Notes under the pieces: generated by a model
Database searches by the model: none
Told to the model about the DNA's origin: nothing
What the model saw: only the letters and a program-made list of their open reading frames with translations
Program-made: the position numbers and the translations under genes
In this document: in pieces, positions 7,511-16,086 of the stretch
How the letters are laid out: each line of letters starts with the position of its first letter
Position numbering within the stretch: the first letter of the stretch is position 1
Assembly: GCA_007679095.1 (NCBI GenBank)
Contig: VEFU01000042.1
Location: forward strand, 1-39,454
DNA: 39,454 nt
Direction: 5' to 3'
DNA from: Paenibacillus bovis
Lineage (GTDB): Bacteria; Bacillota; Bacilli; Bacillales; Bacillaceae_C

Positions 7511-7795
7511 ATGAGCATTTCATATGAAGCGCTATTGGGAAAGATGGAAAAAGAATTGAGAGCAGCTCGTCAAAGTGGAGATGAAGCTAGTCGCCGTAAC
7601 CATATATATGCGCTTAAAACACTAGCAGAAGTCATGTTAGAGGAGAAAGAATCTAAGACTTATAATGAATTAAGTAAACCAATTGCGACAGTTCAACATA
7701 CGCCTAATCAGCAATCACCGTCAGTTTCGTTACCATCATCTGAACCAATTGAAACAGAAGATGGGGCAAATGGGGATTCCATATTTGATTTTTAA
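7511..7795 (+). CDS. ywdI: YwdI-family small protein (DUF5327)
   Basis: A 94-residue protein with a helical N-terminal half (ALLGKMEKELRAARQSGDEA.., residues 6-55) and a low-complexity Ser/Pro/Gln tail ending in an acidic GDSIFDF. It matches the ywdI family by pattern and by position next to ywdK and gerQ, as in B. subtilis. Function is unknown. AGGAGG precedes the ATG; ywdK follows after 53 bases and may be co-transcribed. Confidence 0.75.
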   Translation: MSISYEALLGKMEKELRAARQSGDEASRRNHIYALKTLAEVMLEEKESKTYNELSKPIATVQHTPNQQSPSVSLPSSEPIETEDGANGDSIFDF

Positions 7796-7848
7796 ATTCA
7801 GTAGATGGGCATACTCAGTGAAATTTACTAGGTAGAGGAGAATGATAT

Positions 7849-8220
7849 ATGAAAATTTTCATTATTATTGGTGCGATAAATGCGTTGTTAAGCGTGGGGC
7901 TCGGGGCTTTTGGAGCGCACGCACTTGAAGGGAAAATAGAGCCGAAATATTTGGATGTGTGGAAAACCGGAGTTCAGTATCAAATGTTTCATGCATTAGG
8001 AATATTAGCGATCGGGATTCTATCACGGAATGTACCGGTTTCTGGTCTGCTTTCCTGGTCAGGGTGGCTCATGTTTATTGGAATCATCATTTTCTCAGGT
8101 AGCTTATATGTATTAAGTGTTTCAGGAATTAAAGTCCTCGGAGCAATCACACCAATTGGTGGAGTAGCTTTTCTTATCTCATGGCTATTATTAATCATTT
8201 TCACAGTGAAATATTTATAA
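7849..8220 (+). CDS. ywdK: YwdK-type DUF423 membrane protein
   Basis: A 123-residue protein with four hydrophobic segments and the DUF423 signature: GAFGAHAL near residue 21, then W-GVQYQMFHALG around residues 39-51. The family is widespread small inner-membrane protein of unknown function. GTAGAGGAG lies upstream of the ATG. It ends at a strong bidirectional terminator shared with gerQ. Confidence 0.85.
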   Translation: MKIFIIIGAINALLSVGLGAFGAHALEGKIEPKYLDVWKTGVQYQMFHALGILAIGILSRNVPVSGLLSWSGWLMFIGIIIFSGSLYVLSVSGIKVLGAITPIGGVAFLISWLLLIIFTVKYL

Positions 8221-8234
8221 AATACGAACCTAAT

Positions 8235-8275
8235 AAAAAAGCTAAACACCTCTAGCGAAGTGTTTAGCTTTTTTG
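8235..8275. terminator. bidirectional terminator, ywdK/gerQ
   Basis: AAAAAAGCTAAACAC (8235-8249) pairs perfectly with GTGTTTAGCTTTTTT (8260-8274), a 15-bp stem between convergent genes, giving U-runs in both directions. Confidence 0.9.
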
Positions 8276-8276
8276 A

Positions 8277-8729
8277 TTATCTTGGTGGCTGTGATACTAG
8301 TGGGCCGTTACCAAATGGATATTCATATTCAATTGGCTCATCAAATTCGACATAGTCAACATAGATCATCGGAATTAAGAAACGTTTTCCAGTTTGAGGA
8401 TCACTAAGTATTACATGGTCACGACCAGCTGCTTCAATAATGCCTGTGAAAACTTTCGCATTCCATTTTGTGTTATGCTCATATGTCGCGTAGAGATTAA
8501 CAAGTTTTCCTTTATTCAGACGCAAGATATTTTCAATGTATGATTCCTCGATTGGGAGCATTCCCGGTACATTTACTCCACCTTTTGCTCCTCCTGTACC
8601 TACAGGAACTTGCGGTTGTTGCTGTGGAATATAGCCAGGGAACTGTGTTTGTGGTCCGAATGGCATTTGCTGTTGCATTGGATTTGAATAAAATCCTGCC
8701 ATGTTTTGATATGGATTCATATTAGACAA
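8277..8729 (-). CDS. gerQ: spore coat/germination protein GerQ
   Basis: GerQ is a spore coat protein needed for the cortex-lytic enzyme CwlJ to work in germination. The 150-residue protein has a Pro/Gln/Met-rich N-terminal half (1-52), then the conserved domain MLPIEESYIENILRLNKGK..FTGIIEAAGRDHVILSDP..FLIPMIYVDYVEFDEP. The likely start is TTG at 8729, seven bases from GAGGAGG; the ATG three codons later is spaced too far. In B. subtilis the N-terminal lysines are the transglutaminase cross-linking sites; here the first Lys is residue 49. It sits next to ywdK as in B. subtilis; expression is expected in the mother cell, though no clear sigma-E or sigma-K promoter was identified. Confidence 0.92.
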   Translation of the reverse strand: MSNMNPYQNMAGFYSNPMQQQMPFGPQTQFPGYIPQQQPQVPVGTGGAKGGVNVPGMLPIEESYIENILRLNKGKLVNLYATYEHNTKWNAKVFTGIIEAAGRDHVILSDPQTGKRFLIPMIYVDYVEFDEPIEYEYPFGNGPLVSQPPR

Positions 8730-8762
8730 AATTTTCCCTCCTCATAGTTATGGATGTTTGAC

Positions 8763-8847
8763 TAGGGCACATCCAGAAGTAGGAATCAACCTACTTGTAT
8801 TAATAGCCATCTACTCTTACATTTGTATGCACGTAGGAGGGTGCCTA
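8763..8847 (-). other. structured leader upstream of gerQ
   Basis: The gap between gerQ and the hemQ terminator holds a perfect 7-bp hairpin, AAGTAGG (8777-8783) with CCTACTT (8790-8796). An outer pairing joins TAGGGCAC (8763-8770) to GTGCCTA (8841-8847) with one bulge. No known riboswitch class is recognised; it may simply be a stabilising 5' leader. Confidence 0.3.
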
Positions 8848-8864
8848 TGCTTAACTTTTATAAA

Positions 8865-8901
8865 AAAAGCCATCGTTCCATAAAAGGACGATGGCTTTTT
8901 A
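8865..8901 (-). terminator. terminator of hemQ
   Basis: AAAAGCCATCGTTCC (8865-8879) pairs with GGACGATGGCTTTT (8886-8899) with a small mismatch, with A-run on one side and T-run on the other. It lies just past the hemQ stop. Confidence 0.85.
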
Positions 8902-8911
8902 TTAAGATTGC

Positions 8912-9655
8912 TTAGACAGCAAGTAGTTTATCAATATCTTTTATTAAGTTTCCAACGTAGAATGAACCGAACTCTCCGTAGCGTGCACTCACTTCATCAA
9001 AGCGCATTTCATAGACGATTTTCTTGAATTGAAGAGCATCATCGGAGAATAGAGTAACGCCCCATTCCCAATCATCCAAACCAACGGATCCACTAATGAT
9101 TTGCTTAATTTTACCGGCATATTGACGACCAATTAGTCCGTGACTATGCATTAGTTTTCTGCGTTCCTCCATGGAGAGCATATACCAATTATCTTCTCCA
9201 GAACGACGCTTATCCATAGGATAGAAGCATACATGCTTTGTTTGTGGAAGAATTGGATACAGACGTCCACGTACATATGGATTTTGGTAAGGATCTTCAT
9301 TTGATTCCTTCGCTAAATAGTTACTTAATTCTACAACAGACACATAAGAATAAGTAGGAATGGTATATTCTGCAATCGTAAGTTTGTTGAATTCAGTTTC
9401 TAACTCATTAAGCTCGTCCAATGTCGGGCGCAAAATCATTAGCATAAAGTCTGCTTTTTGACCAACAATGGAATAAAAGGCATGACTACCTTCTTTTTTA
9501 TCTTGAACTTCCTCTAATTTTTGCAGAAATTGCTTTAACTCTGCAATTGCTGTTTCTCTTTTATCACTTGAAAGCATCTTCCAAGATGCCCAATCTATAG
9601 TACGAAAATCATGTAAAGTATACCAACCATCTAGTGTTTGTGCTGCTTCACTCAT
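8912..9655 (-). CDS. hemQ: coproheme decarboxylase HemQ (chlorite dismutase-like)
   Basis: HemQ oxidatively decarboxylates coproheme III to heme b, the last step of the coproporphyrin-dependent heme pathway of Gram-positives. With the ATG at 9655 (TAGGAG nine bases upstream) it has 247 residues; the TTG at 9664 touches the ribosome site and is rejected. Conserved landmarks are [22 protein letters not shown], whose Tyr (145) corresponds to the reactive tyrosine, [15 protein letters not shown], whose second His (172) fits the proximal heme ligand, and the C-terminal [13 protein letters not shown]. It is divergent from pta, an arrangement common in bacilli (ywfI-pta). Confidence 0.93.
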   Translation of the reverse strand: MSEAAQTLDGWYTLHDFRTIDWASWKMLSSDKRETAIAELKQFLQKLEEVQDKKEGSHAFYSIVGQKADFMLMILRPTLDELNELETEFNKLTIAEYTIPTYSYVSVVELSNYLAKESNEDPYQNPYVRGRLYPILPQTKHVCFYPMDKRRSGEDNWYMLSMEERRKLMHSHGLIGRQYAGKIKQIISGSVGLDDWEWGVTLFSDDALQFKKIVYEMRFDEVSARYGEFGSFYVGNLIKDIDKLLAV

Positions 9656-9884
9656 GTGAATCAACTCCTAACTGAAAATTATTATCAATGCTTAGCAAAT
9701 ACAATATACCATAAGAATGCCACCATTTCATATGTAAAGCAATTTATGTAAAAAATATGCCATAAATACTGCATATTATTGTTGTTTTTTTAAAAAAAGG
9801 TTTATGCTTAGGAAGGAAGAATTAACCTTCAAATCAAAAAGACATCAATGGGGCATACTGAAAGAGAGATAGGAGGACAATTAT

Positions 9885-10889
9885 ATGAGAGAACGTAAAA
9901 CTGAAAATGATTTATTTGCTGGTTTAAAAGAAAAGGCCAAGGGCTGGGATAGAAAGATTGTATTTCCGGAAGCATTAGATGACCGTGTATTTGCTGCAGC
10001 GGCACGTCTTGCAGCGGATGGTATATTAATCCCAGTATTAATTGGGAATATGGAAGCAATTCAAGCAAAGGCAAAAGAATTAAAAGTTTCGCTTGATAAC
10101 GCTGAAATTTATGATCCGGAAAATTACTTAGAAATGGACGAAATGGTTGCTGCTTTCGTAGAACGCCGTAAAGGAAAAGCGACAGAAGAACAAGCTAGAG
10201 CGATGTTAAAAGATGAAAACTACTTCGGTACAATGCTTGTTTATATGAATAAAGCAGATGGACTTGTAAGTGGTGCTGCTCATTCAACAGCGGATACGGT
10301 AAGACCTGCACTGCAAATTATTAAAATGAAACCAGGATTAAGTAAAACTTCTGGTGTATTTATCATGGTCAAGGGTGAGGAAAAATACGTTTTTGCTGAC
10401 TGTGCTATTAATATTGCACCAACAAGTCAAGACTTAGCAGAAATTGCAGTAGAAAGTGCGAAAACAGCTGCCGTGTTTGATATTGATCCACGTGTAGCAA
10501 TGTTAAGTTTCTCTACAAAAGGGTCTGCTGTCTCTGATGAAACGAAGAAAGTTTCAGATGCCCTTACAATTGCAAAAGAAATTAACCCAGAATTAATCAT
10601 AGATGGTGAATTCCAATTTGATGCTGCAATTGTTCCATCTGTTGCTAAGAAAAAAGCTCCAGATTCCGAAATCCAAGGCGATGCAAATGTATTTGTTTTC
10701 CCTAGCCTAGAAGCGGGAAACATCGGATATAAAATTGCACAACGTTTAGGTGGATTCGAAGCAGTAGGGCCAATCTTACAAGGATTAAACGCTCCTGTTA
10801 ATGACTTATCCCGCGGATGTGACGAAGAAGACGTCTACAACCTAGCACTCGTAACAGCAGTACAATCACTAGATAAAAGTAATAAATAA
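9885..10889 (+). CDS. pta: phosphate acetyltransferase
   Basis: Pta interconverts acetyl-CoA and acetyl phosphate in overflow (acetate) metabolism. The 334-residue protein is the short, catalytic-domain-only form: FPEALDDRV near 28, MNKADGLVSGAAHSTADTVRPALQII, SFSTKGSA, DGEFQFDAA, and the C-terminal GNIGYKIAQRLGG..GPILQGLNAPVNDLSRG. TAGGAGGA precedes the ATG. CcpA control is known in B. subtilis, but no convincing cre site was found upstream. The 515 bases after it hold repeat elements and no gene. Confidence 0.95.
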   Translation: MRERKTENDLFAGLKEKAKGWDRKIVFPEALDDRVFAAAARLAADGILIPVLIGNMEAIQAKAKELKVSLDNAEIYDPENYLEMDEMVAAFVERRKGKATEEQARAMLKDENYFGTMLVYMNKADGLVSGAAHSTADTVRPALQIIKMKPGLSKTSGVFIMVKGEEKYVFADCAINIAPTSQDLAEIAVESAKTAAVFDIDPRVAMLSFSTKGSAVSDETKKVSDALTIAKEINPELIIDGEFQFDAAIVPSVAKKKAPDSEIQGDANVFVFPSLEAGNIGYKIAQRLGGFEAVGPILQGLNAPVNDLSRGCDEEDVYNLALVTAVQSLDKSNK

Positions 10890-10943
10890 AGAGTTTTGAA
10901 CTATAGTGAGCAGGGCTGGGACAAATAGCTAGTTGTGAATTCG

Positions 10944-11230
10944 AATGATGTAAGAAAACAATACCGCTACGGAAATACACTACGCTTTCCGCGGGTATAG
11001 AAAAGCGGAAGGCGCCCGCCTATCGGCGACAAGCAAATGTTCTGAGACAAAGAAAGGCGTTTTTTGCCTTTCATTGTCTCAGGTTATTTGACCTCGAGCC
11101 GATGGCGCCTGTAGCTAGACAAGGCTGATGAGCCTCCTCGTGCTGATCGCACTGCGGGGTCTCATCGAGGCCTTTGCTCCCGCAGGAGTCTTCGTGTATT
11201 TCCTCCGCTGGTAACATTCGATTGAAACAG
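10944..11230. repeat. type II palindromic repeat, split by a nested type I element
   Basis: Outer arms are visible on both sides of an inserted element. GGAAATACAC (10971-10980) pairs with GTGTATTTCC (11194-11203), TTCGAATG (10939 onward) with the later CATTCGA (11215-11221), and CTTTCCGCGGG (10985-10995) relates to CTCCCGCAGGAG (11177-11188). The same words, in the opposite orientation, form the element at 22463-22590. The right half also contains GATGAG..CTCATC pairing. It fits a dispersed, non-autonomous Bacillaceae intergenic repeat. Confidence 0.65.
11000..11122. repeat. type I palindromic element, copy A
   Basis: A roughly 123-bp element folding into one long arm. GGCGCC (11011-11016) pairs with 11104-11109, ATCGGC (11022-11027) with GCCGAT (11098-11103), CTGAGACA (11042-11049) with TGTCTCAG (11075-11082), and GAAAGGC (11052-11058) with GCCTTTC (11066-11072). 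CAAAT and ATTTG pair across a GTT/GTT internal loop. A second copy with compensatory arm changes is at 19044-19166. It is nested in the type II repeat. Confidence 0.8.
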
Positions 11231-11285
11231 CTCCCTACTGTGCAATCATCAAGTTGAAGATTCCACAGGAATTGCTTTTTGGAAA

Positions 11286-11337
11286 TTAAAAAGCCGAACT
11301 ATCTTGAAACTGATTCAAGTGATAGTTTGGCTTTTAA
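11286..11337. terminator. long hairpin, probable terminator before lipL
   Basis: TTAAAAAGCCGAACTATCTTGAA (given as 11286-11308) pairs with 11314-11337 over about 20 positions with two small irregularities, flanked by A-run and T-run. Possibly ends pta read-through. Confidence 0.65.
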
Positions 11338-11404
11338 TTCCATATTAATTCCATATACATTCTTTTATCTCAGCCTCTCTAGTTACTTATGAAGGAGTAA
11401 AGGC

Positions 11405-12235
11405 ATGTTAGAATTACTGAAACAGCCAGAATGGCGCCTTATCGATCAATCAAGCATTAATCAACATTTCCATGCCATTCAATCATTCGCTATCGATGAT
11501 ACACTTTGTATGTCAGTTGGAAGCGGTTATTCACCGCCAACTGCTCGATCATGGGTCCATGTCAATACACTAGTGCTCGGCATTCAAGATACCAAATTAC
11601 CTGACCTACAAGCGGGACTGGATTTTTTAAAATCAAAAAACATTACGGGAATAGTCCGTAACTCTGGTGGCCTAGCTGTTGCCCTTGACGAAGGAGTTCT
11701 GAATCTATCACTTATTGTACCGGATACAGAAAAAGGGATTGATATCAACCGAGGCTATGATTCTATGTGGGAACTTATTCGCATTATGTTTGCAGACTTT
11801 GACGTTGAAATTGAAGCGCGAGAAATCGTCGGTTCCTATTGTCCAGGTAGCTATGACTTAAGCATTAATGGAAAAAAGTTTGCTGGTATCTCACAACGCA
11901 GAGTGAGGAAAGGTGTAGCTGTCCAAATCTACCTTTGTGTGACGGGTAGTGGACAACAACGAGCGCAATTAGTGAAGGAATTTTATGAGCATGCAAAATA
12001 CAACGAATCAGAAAAATTTGTGTTTCCGGATGTTCAGCCAGAAGTAATGGCCTCATTGTCTGAACTATTGAATGTTGAGTTAACGATTCAAGATGTCATG
12101 TTTCGTTTTTTGACCACATTACACAACTTAAGTGGGAAAATATATACCGAGCAACTACATGATGATGAATTGGAATGGTTCCAAGGATATTATGAGCGTA
12201 TGATTGATCGAAACAGAAAAGTAGTGAAGCTGTAG
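11405..12235 (+). CDS. lipL: octanoyl-[GcvH]:protein N-octanoyltransferase
   Basis: LipL moves the octanoyl group from GcvH to the E2 subunits of 2-oxoacid dehydrogenases, the third step of bacillar lipoate assembly. The 276-residue protein belongs to the biotin/lipoate ligase fold: [35 protein letters not shown] and [25 protein letters not shown]146 is the expected acyl-enzyme cysteine. GAAGGAG precedes the ATG. The position between pta and rsfA corresponds to ywfL in B. subtilis. The gene ends in a hairpin overlapping its stop. Confidence 0.92.
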   Translation: MLELLKQPEWRLIDQSSINQHFHAIQSFAIDDTLCMSVGSGYSPPTARSWVHVNTLVLGIQDTKLPDLQAGLDFLKSKNITGIVRNSGGLAVALDEGVLNLSLIVPDTEKGIDINRGYDSMWELIRIMFADFDVEIEAREIVGSYCPGSYDLSINGKKFAGISQRRVRKGVAVQIYLCVTGSGQQRAQLVKEFYEHAKYNESEKFVFPDVQPEVMASLSELLNVELTIQDVMFRFLTTLHNLSGKIYTEQLHDDELEWFQGYYERMIDRNRKVVKL

Positions 12236-12262
12236 ATACACTATCAGCTCCACTACTTTATT
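12219..12262 (+). terminator. hairpin overlapping the lipL stop
   Basis: AAGTAGTGAAGCTG (12219-12232) pairs with CAGCTCCACTACTT (12245-12258), one mismatch. The following T-run is short, so strength is uncertain. Confidence 0.5.
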
Positions 12263-12325
12263 AAATAGCTGTTTGATTAGTACCAAACATGCTATTACTT
12301 ATAATGTAAACAACCAATCCACTAA

Positions 12326-13060
12326 TTATTCTGCCAATTTTTCTAAGTTCCCGTTACGATCCATTTTGAATGAATTTGCGGAACGATCTTCTTCATCAAA
12401 TAATACGAGTTTGCGGGCACGATTTAATATTTTCATTAAAGTTTCGTAGTCTTCTTGCATCGTAACAGAATTGTCTTCTAGTTTTTCGACTTGCTTTTTC
12501 AAATCCTTATTTTCAGCTCGTAAATCTTGCAACTCTCTTTTTAATCTCTCATTCTCATTTCTTAGTATATCTTTTTGGAATTCCGATGTTTGGAATGTTT
12601 GTAAATAGTGAATTACCTTATCAATATTCATTTCACCTGTATTCATATCACTTGGTGCAGGTAAAAGTTTGCCAGTAAAGGCTTCCGCATTTTCTTGGCC
12701 CATTTCCTCTGTAAACATATTAAACTGACGTGGTAATTCGCTCAATTCCTCATTATCTTGCGCATCTGGAATATACGTCATTGGTGGCTGATAGAGTAGC
12801 TTTTTCTTACCACCTGTTTCTTTACCTAGCATTCGCTGTCTTTGTTTACGTTGTTTCTTCGCCAAATCTAGTGCTTTTTCATATTGATGGCGAACAACTG
12901 CATTCCATCTAAAACCACAAGCAGCTGAAGTGCGATTTAATTTGTCGCCAACTTCTTCAAAAGCATTTAATTGTGTACTACCTTCTCGTACATGTCGTAA
13001 AACAGTTTCAGCTAGTAATAAATCATTTTCTTCTGTCCATGCATCTTGACGTGTCTTCAT
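12326..13060 (-). CDS. rsfA: RsfA-family prespore transcription factor
   Basis: RsfA modulates sigma-F-dependent gene expression in the prespore. The start is the ATG at 13060, nine bases from GGGAG, giving 244 residues beginning [20 protein letters not shown]. The 13087 ATG lacks a ribosome site. Residues about 4-60 form a Myb/SANT-like helix-turn-helix ([36 protein letters not shown]); a basic QRKQRQR stretch follows, then an acidic middle and a long coiled coil (about 155-220: [20 protein letters not shown]). It is divergent from the HD phosphohydrolase gene. Confidence 0.87.
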   Translation of the reverse strand: MKTRQDAWTEENDLLLAETVLRHVREGSTQLNAFEEVGDKLNRTSAACGFRWNAVVRHQYEKALDLAKKQRKQRQRMLGKETGGKKKLLYQPPMTYIPDAQDNEELSELPRQFNMFTEEMGQENAEAFTGKLLPAPSDMNTGEMNIDKVIHYLQTFQTSEFQKDILRNENERLKRELQDLRAENKDLKKQVEKLEDNSVTMQEDYETLMKILNRARKLVLFDEEDRSANSFKMDRNGNLEKLAE

Positions 13061-13239
13061 TGTCATCAACTCCCATTTTTCATCCATTATTTTATTAGTT
13101 TTTCCCGTAGCTATAGCATGGACAAGATATCCAATTTATATACCAAAATCGTAAAAAAGTTACTAGATAGTTATTTCCTTTATAAAAGCCAATAAAGCCG
13201 ATATAATAGAAACATGATAGATAGGAAGAGGGTTGGATA

Positions 13240-14541
13240 ATGCAAAGTTCCAATATGAAGTTAAGCGAGGAAAAAGTTTTTAAAGACCCTGTTCATCGGT
13301 ACGCACATGTTAGAGACAAAATCATCTGGGATTTAATTGGTACGAAAGAATTCCAAAGGTTAAGGAGAATTAAACAACTAGGGACAACGTATTTGACCTT
13401 CCATGGTGCTGAACATAGTCGTTTTAATCATTCGCTAGGTGTATATGAAATTGTGAGAAGAGTAGTGGATGATGTTTTTAAAGGTCGACCTGAGTGGAAT
13501 GAAGACGAAAGACTACTATCTTTATGTGCCGCGTTATTGCATGATTTGGGTCATGGTCCATTTTCTCATTCCTTTGAAAAAGTTTACCATTTAGATCACG
13601 AACATTTTACAAGGGAGATTATTTTAGGCAATACAGAAGTAAATCAAGTTTTATTACAAGTTAGTCCTGATTTTCCGGAAAAAGTTGCTGCTGTAATTGG
13701 GAAAACATATCACGATAAACTCGTAGTTAGTTTGATTTCTAGCCAAATTGACGCGGATAGAATGGATTATTTGCAACGAGATGCTTATTTTACAGGTGTA
13801 AGTTATGGTCACTTTGATATGGAGAGAATATTACGTGTCATGCGTCCGCGAGAAGACCAAGTTGTATTTAAATCAACTGGGATGCATGCTGTTGAAGACT
13901 ATATTATGAGTCGCTATCAAATGTATTGGCAAGTTTACTTTCATCCTGTAACAAGAAGTGCAGAAGTAATCTTAACGAAAATTTTACAACGTGCTAAAGC
14001 CTTATATGAGGAAAACTATAATTTCAAATATGAGCCAAGGCATTTTGTTTCTTTATTTAATGAAGAAGTAACATTAGAGGATTATTTAAAATTAGATGAA
14101 TCTGTCGTTCTTTATTATTTTCAAATGTGGCAAGACGAAGAGGATTCTATTTTACGAGATTTATGTAGTCGCTTCATGAATCGTAAGCTGCTAAAATATG
14201 TTGGTTTTTCTCCAGATAAAAAGGAGATTCTATCAGAACAGCTTAGCGAACTTTTCCGAGCGGCTGATATTGACCCGGAATATTATTTAGCGTTCGATTC
14301 ATCTTCAGATTTGCCATATGATTTCTATCGACCTGGGGATGAGGAAGAACGACGTCCTATTCATCTATTAATGCCCAACGGTGAGCTCCATGAATTGTCG
14401 AGGGAATCTACGATTGTCGATGCGATCTCAGGAAAGCTACGTAGTGATCATAAACTATACTATCCAGAAGAGATTCTATTAGACTTTTCAAAACATGAAA
14501 AAGTGAAGCGAGAGATACTGGCGATATTGAAAAAGAAGTAA
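13240..14541 (+). CDS. HD-domain phosphohydrolase (YwfO family, dNTPase-like)
   Basis: A 433-residue protein of the SAMHD1/dGTPase-like HD superfamily. Metal residues are present: HSRFNHSLG (H64), LLHDLGHGPFSHSFE (H101, D102) and IDADRMDYLQRDAYFTG (late Asp near 183). Characterised enterococcal relatives hydrolyse deoxynucleoside triphosphates, so a role in dNTP control is likely but not proven here. Start ATG 13240 follows GGAAGAGGG. TATAAT at 13202-13207 is a likely -10, without a good -35. The gene order rsfA-ywfO is as in B. subtilis. Its end abuts the second tandem array. Confidence 0.87.
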   Translation: MQSSNMKLSEEKVFKDPVHRYAHVRDKIIWDLIGTKEFQRLRRIKQLGTTYLTFHGAEHSRFNHSLGVYEIVRRVVDDVFKGRPEWNEDERLLSLCAALLHDLGHGPFSHSFEKVYHLDHEHFTREIILGNTEVNQVLLQVSPDFPEKVAAVIGKTYHDKLVVSLISSQIDADRMDYLQRDAYFTGVSYGHFDMERILRVMRPREDQVVFKSTGMHAVEDYIMSRYQMYWQVYFHPVTRSAEVILTKILQRAKALYEENYNFKYEPRHFVSLFNEEVTLEDYLKLDESVVLYYFQMWQDEEDSILRDLCSRFMNRKLLKYVGFSPDKKEILSEQLSELFRAADIDPEYYLAFDSSSDLPYDFYRPGDEEERRPIHLLMPNGELHELSRESTIVDAISGKLRSDHKLYYPEEILLDFSKHEKVKREILAILKKK

Positions 14542-14605
14542 TGTGTCTCTGAGGATTATGATGGCGGAAGATTTTTGGGGATAGTTCCTTAAGATGGAGT
14601 GATAG

Positions 14606-15087
14606 TGATTAACTGTCATTAATTTGCGGGAATAATGCCCTGGAAACGGGAAAAAGCGAGAAAAGGTAACTAATCGCTGAGAATAACGCCCTGGAAACAG
14701 AAAAAAGCGAGAAATGGTAACTAATCGCTGTGAATAGTGCCCTGGAAACGGAAAAAAGCGAGAATCGGTAACTAATCGTTGTGAATAGTGCCCTGGAAAC
14801 AGGAAAAAGCGAGAAAAGATAACTAATCGCTGAGAATAGTGCCCTGGAAACGGGAAAAAGTGAGAACCGGTAACTAATCGTATTGAATAGTGCCCTGGAA
14901 TCGGAAAAAAGTGAGAATTGGTAACTAATCGCTGTGAATAACGCCCTGGAAACAGAAAAAAGCGAGAAAAGGTAACTAATCGCTGAAAATAGTGCCCTGG
15001 AAACAAGGAAAAGCAAAAAACGGGAGTTAATCCTTGGGAATAACGCCCGGAAACGTTAGAAAAGAGAAGTGCGGTAACAATTCGCGG
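14606..15087. repeat. tandem array 2: nine units of 51 bp plus a partial unit
   Basis: Units run GAATARYGCCCTGGAAACGG-AAAAAGCGAGAA-NNGGTAACTAATCGCTG with a period of 51; the first full unit starts at 14629 and the last two are degenerate. Each unit carries an inverted repeat, AGCGA-N14-TCGCT; AGTGA or TCGTT variants keep it pairable through G-T. Because 51 is 17 codons, long frames run through the minus strand in two phases with a 17-residue repeat. They lack ribosome sites and overlap the end of the upstream gene, so they are judged artefacts. The array fills the gap between two convergent genes. Confidence 0.9.
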
Positions 15088-15115
15088 TTGAATCAAAAGT
15101 GGTTCAACCGCGTTT
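15083..15115. terminator. hairpin between array 2 and the tautomerase gene
   Basis: CGCGGTTGAA (15083-15092) and TTCAACCGCG (15103-15112) form a perfect 10-bp stem. It is placed to end the minus-strand tautomerase transcript or the plus-strand array transcript. Confidence 0.65.
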
Positions 15116-15117
15116 GA

Positions 15118-15306
15118 TTACTCTTGATCACTTAGTCGTTTTCCGCCTACAGCGTAATGGTTTTTACTCATTTCTTCAATGAACACAACAATCTTATCTT
15201 CAGATGCACCAGTAGTTTCGCTTACAGCAGCAGTTACTTTCTCGACTAGTGCCTTTTTTTGATCCTCACTGCGTCCTTCTAGCATTTTGACTGTTACATA
15301 TGGCAT
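15118..15306 (-). CDS. 4-oxalocrotonate tautomerase family protein (YwhB-like)
   Basis: The ATG at 15306 (AGGGGG eight bases upstream) gives exactly 62 residues beginning MPYVTVKMLEGRSEDQK; after Met removal Pro1 is the family's catalytic base. The upstream ATG at 15312 is too close to the ribosome site. The family tautomerises 2-hydroxymuconate-type enols; the natural substrate in bacilli is not known. Ends at hairpin 15083-15112, convergent with the HD gene across the array. Confidence 0.9.
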   Translation of the reverse strand: MPYVTVKMLEGRSEDQKKALVEKVTAAVSETTGASEDKIVVFIEEMSKNHYAVGGKRLSDQE

Positions 15307-15418
15307 TTGCATTTCCCCCTAATATTTATGTATTAGTCAAAGTGTATTCGTTTTTTAATCATCAATCAAGATGCTATACTATAAATTAGTGAAAAACGGA
15401 TGATAAGGAGTTGGCTGT

Positions 15419-16066
15419 GTGGATTTTTTGGAGCGCTTTTTACGATTTGATATAGAACAAATACCGCTCATTGCGGCAGTGTTAATTATTGCGTTTACCG
15501 TACATGAATTTGCTCACGCGTATACAGCATATAAATTAGGTGATACAACAGCGAAGGACCAAGGTCGATTAACATTAAACCCAATTCAACATTTGGACCC
15601 AATTGGTACATTATTAATTTTTATTTTTGGGTTCGGTTGGGCGCGTCCAGTCCCAGTCAAACGCCGAAACTTTAAAAACCCACGACTTGGGGGAATAATT
15701 GTATCGTTGATGGGACCTCTAAGTAACTTTGCACTAGCAGTGATAGGTACTGGAATTCTAGTATTATTTAGTGCAAATTTCCCGCCGATGTTAGTTGAGT
15801 TTCTCTTGTGGTTTAATTATTTTAACGTCTTATTATTTGTCTTTAACTTGTTGCCATTACCGCCACTCGATGGCTACCGGATATTAGAAGATTTAGTGTC
15901 TCCATCTGTAAGAGCAAAAATGACTCAATACGAGCAATATGGCTCCTTAGTATTTTTAATATTAGTGATTACTCCACTTGGGAGTTATACGATATATCCA
16001 ATATTAAATACAGTTATTCCATATTTTGTGAGCAATTTGCAAAATATGTTCCTATCGCTTTTATAA
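15419..16066 (+). CDS. site-2-type zinc metalloprotease (M50, YwhC-like)
   Basis: A 215-residue, mostly hydrophobic protein of the short, PDZ-less M50 group. Zinc site HEFAH lies at residues 29-33 in the first membrane segment, LNPIQHLDPIG follows, and the late LPPLDGYRI supplies the Asp ligand near 150. The group cleaves transmembrane substrates; its targets here are unknown. The start is a GTG at 15419, eight bases from AAGGAG. An extended -10, TGCTATACT (15372-15380), lies upstream. It is followed by ywhD after 20 bases, probably co-transcribed. Confidence 0.88.
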   Translation: MDFLERFLRFDIEQIPLIAAVLIIAFTVHEFAHAYTAYKLGDTTAKDQGRLTLNPIQHLDPIGTLLIFIFGFGWARPVPVKRRNFKNPRLGGIIVSLMGPLSNFALAVIGTGILVLFSANFPPMLVEFLLWFNYFNVLLFVFNLLPLPPLDGYRILEDLVSPSVRAKMTQYEQYGSLVFLILVITPLGSYTIYPILNTVIPYFVSNLQNMFLSLL

Positions 16067-16086
16067 ATGAGTAAGGAGGAATATGT

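Noticed and set aside
8777-8796. Hairpin upstream of gerQ as a known riboswitch
   Set aside because: Only a 7-bp perfect stem and a weak outer pairing; no class-defining bases were found.
9733-9748. CcpA cre site upstream of pta (TGTAAAGCAATTTATG)
   Set aside because: The central CG of the cre consensus is replaced by GC, so it is not a credible site.
14488-15096. Long minus-strand reading frame with a 17-residue repeat (FPGHYSQRLVT..)
   Set aside because: The 51-bp unit is a multiple of three, so any open phase stays open; two phases are open at once, there is no ribosome site, and it overlaps the end of the HD phosphohydrolase gene.
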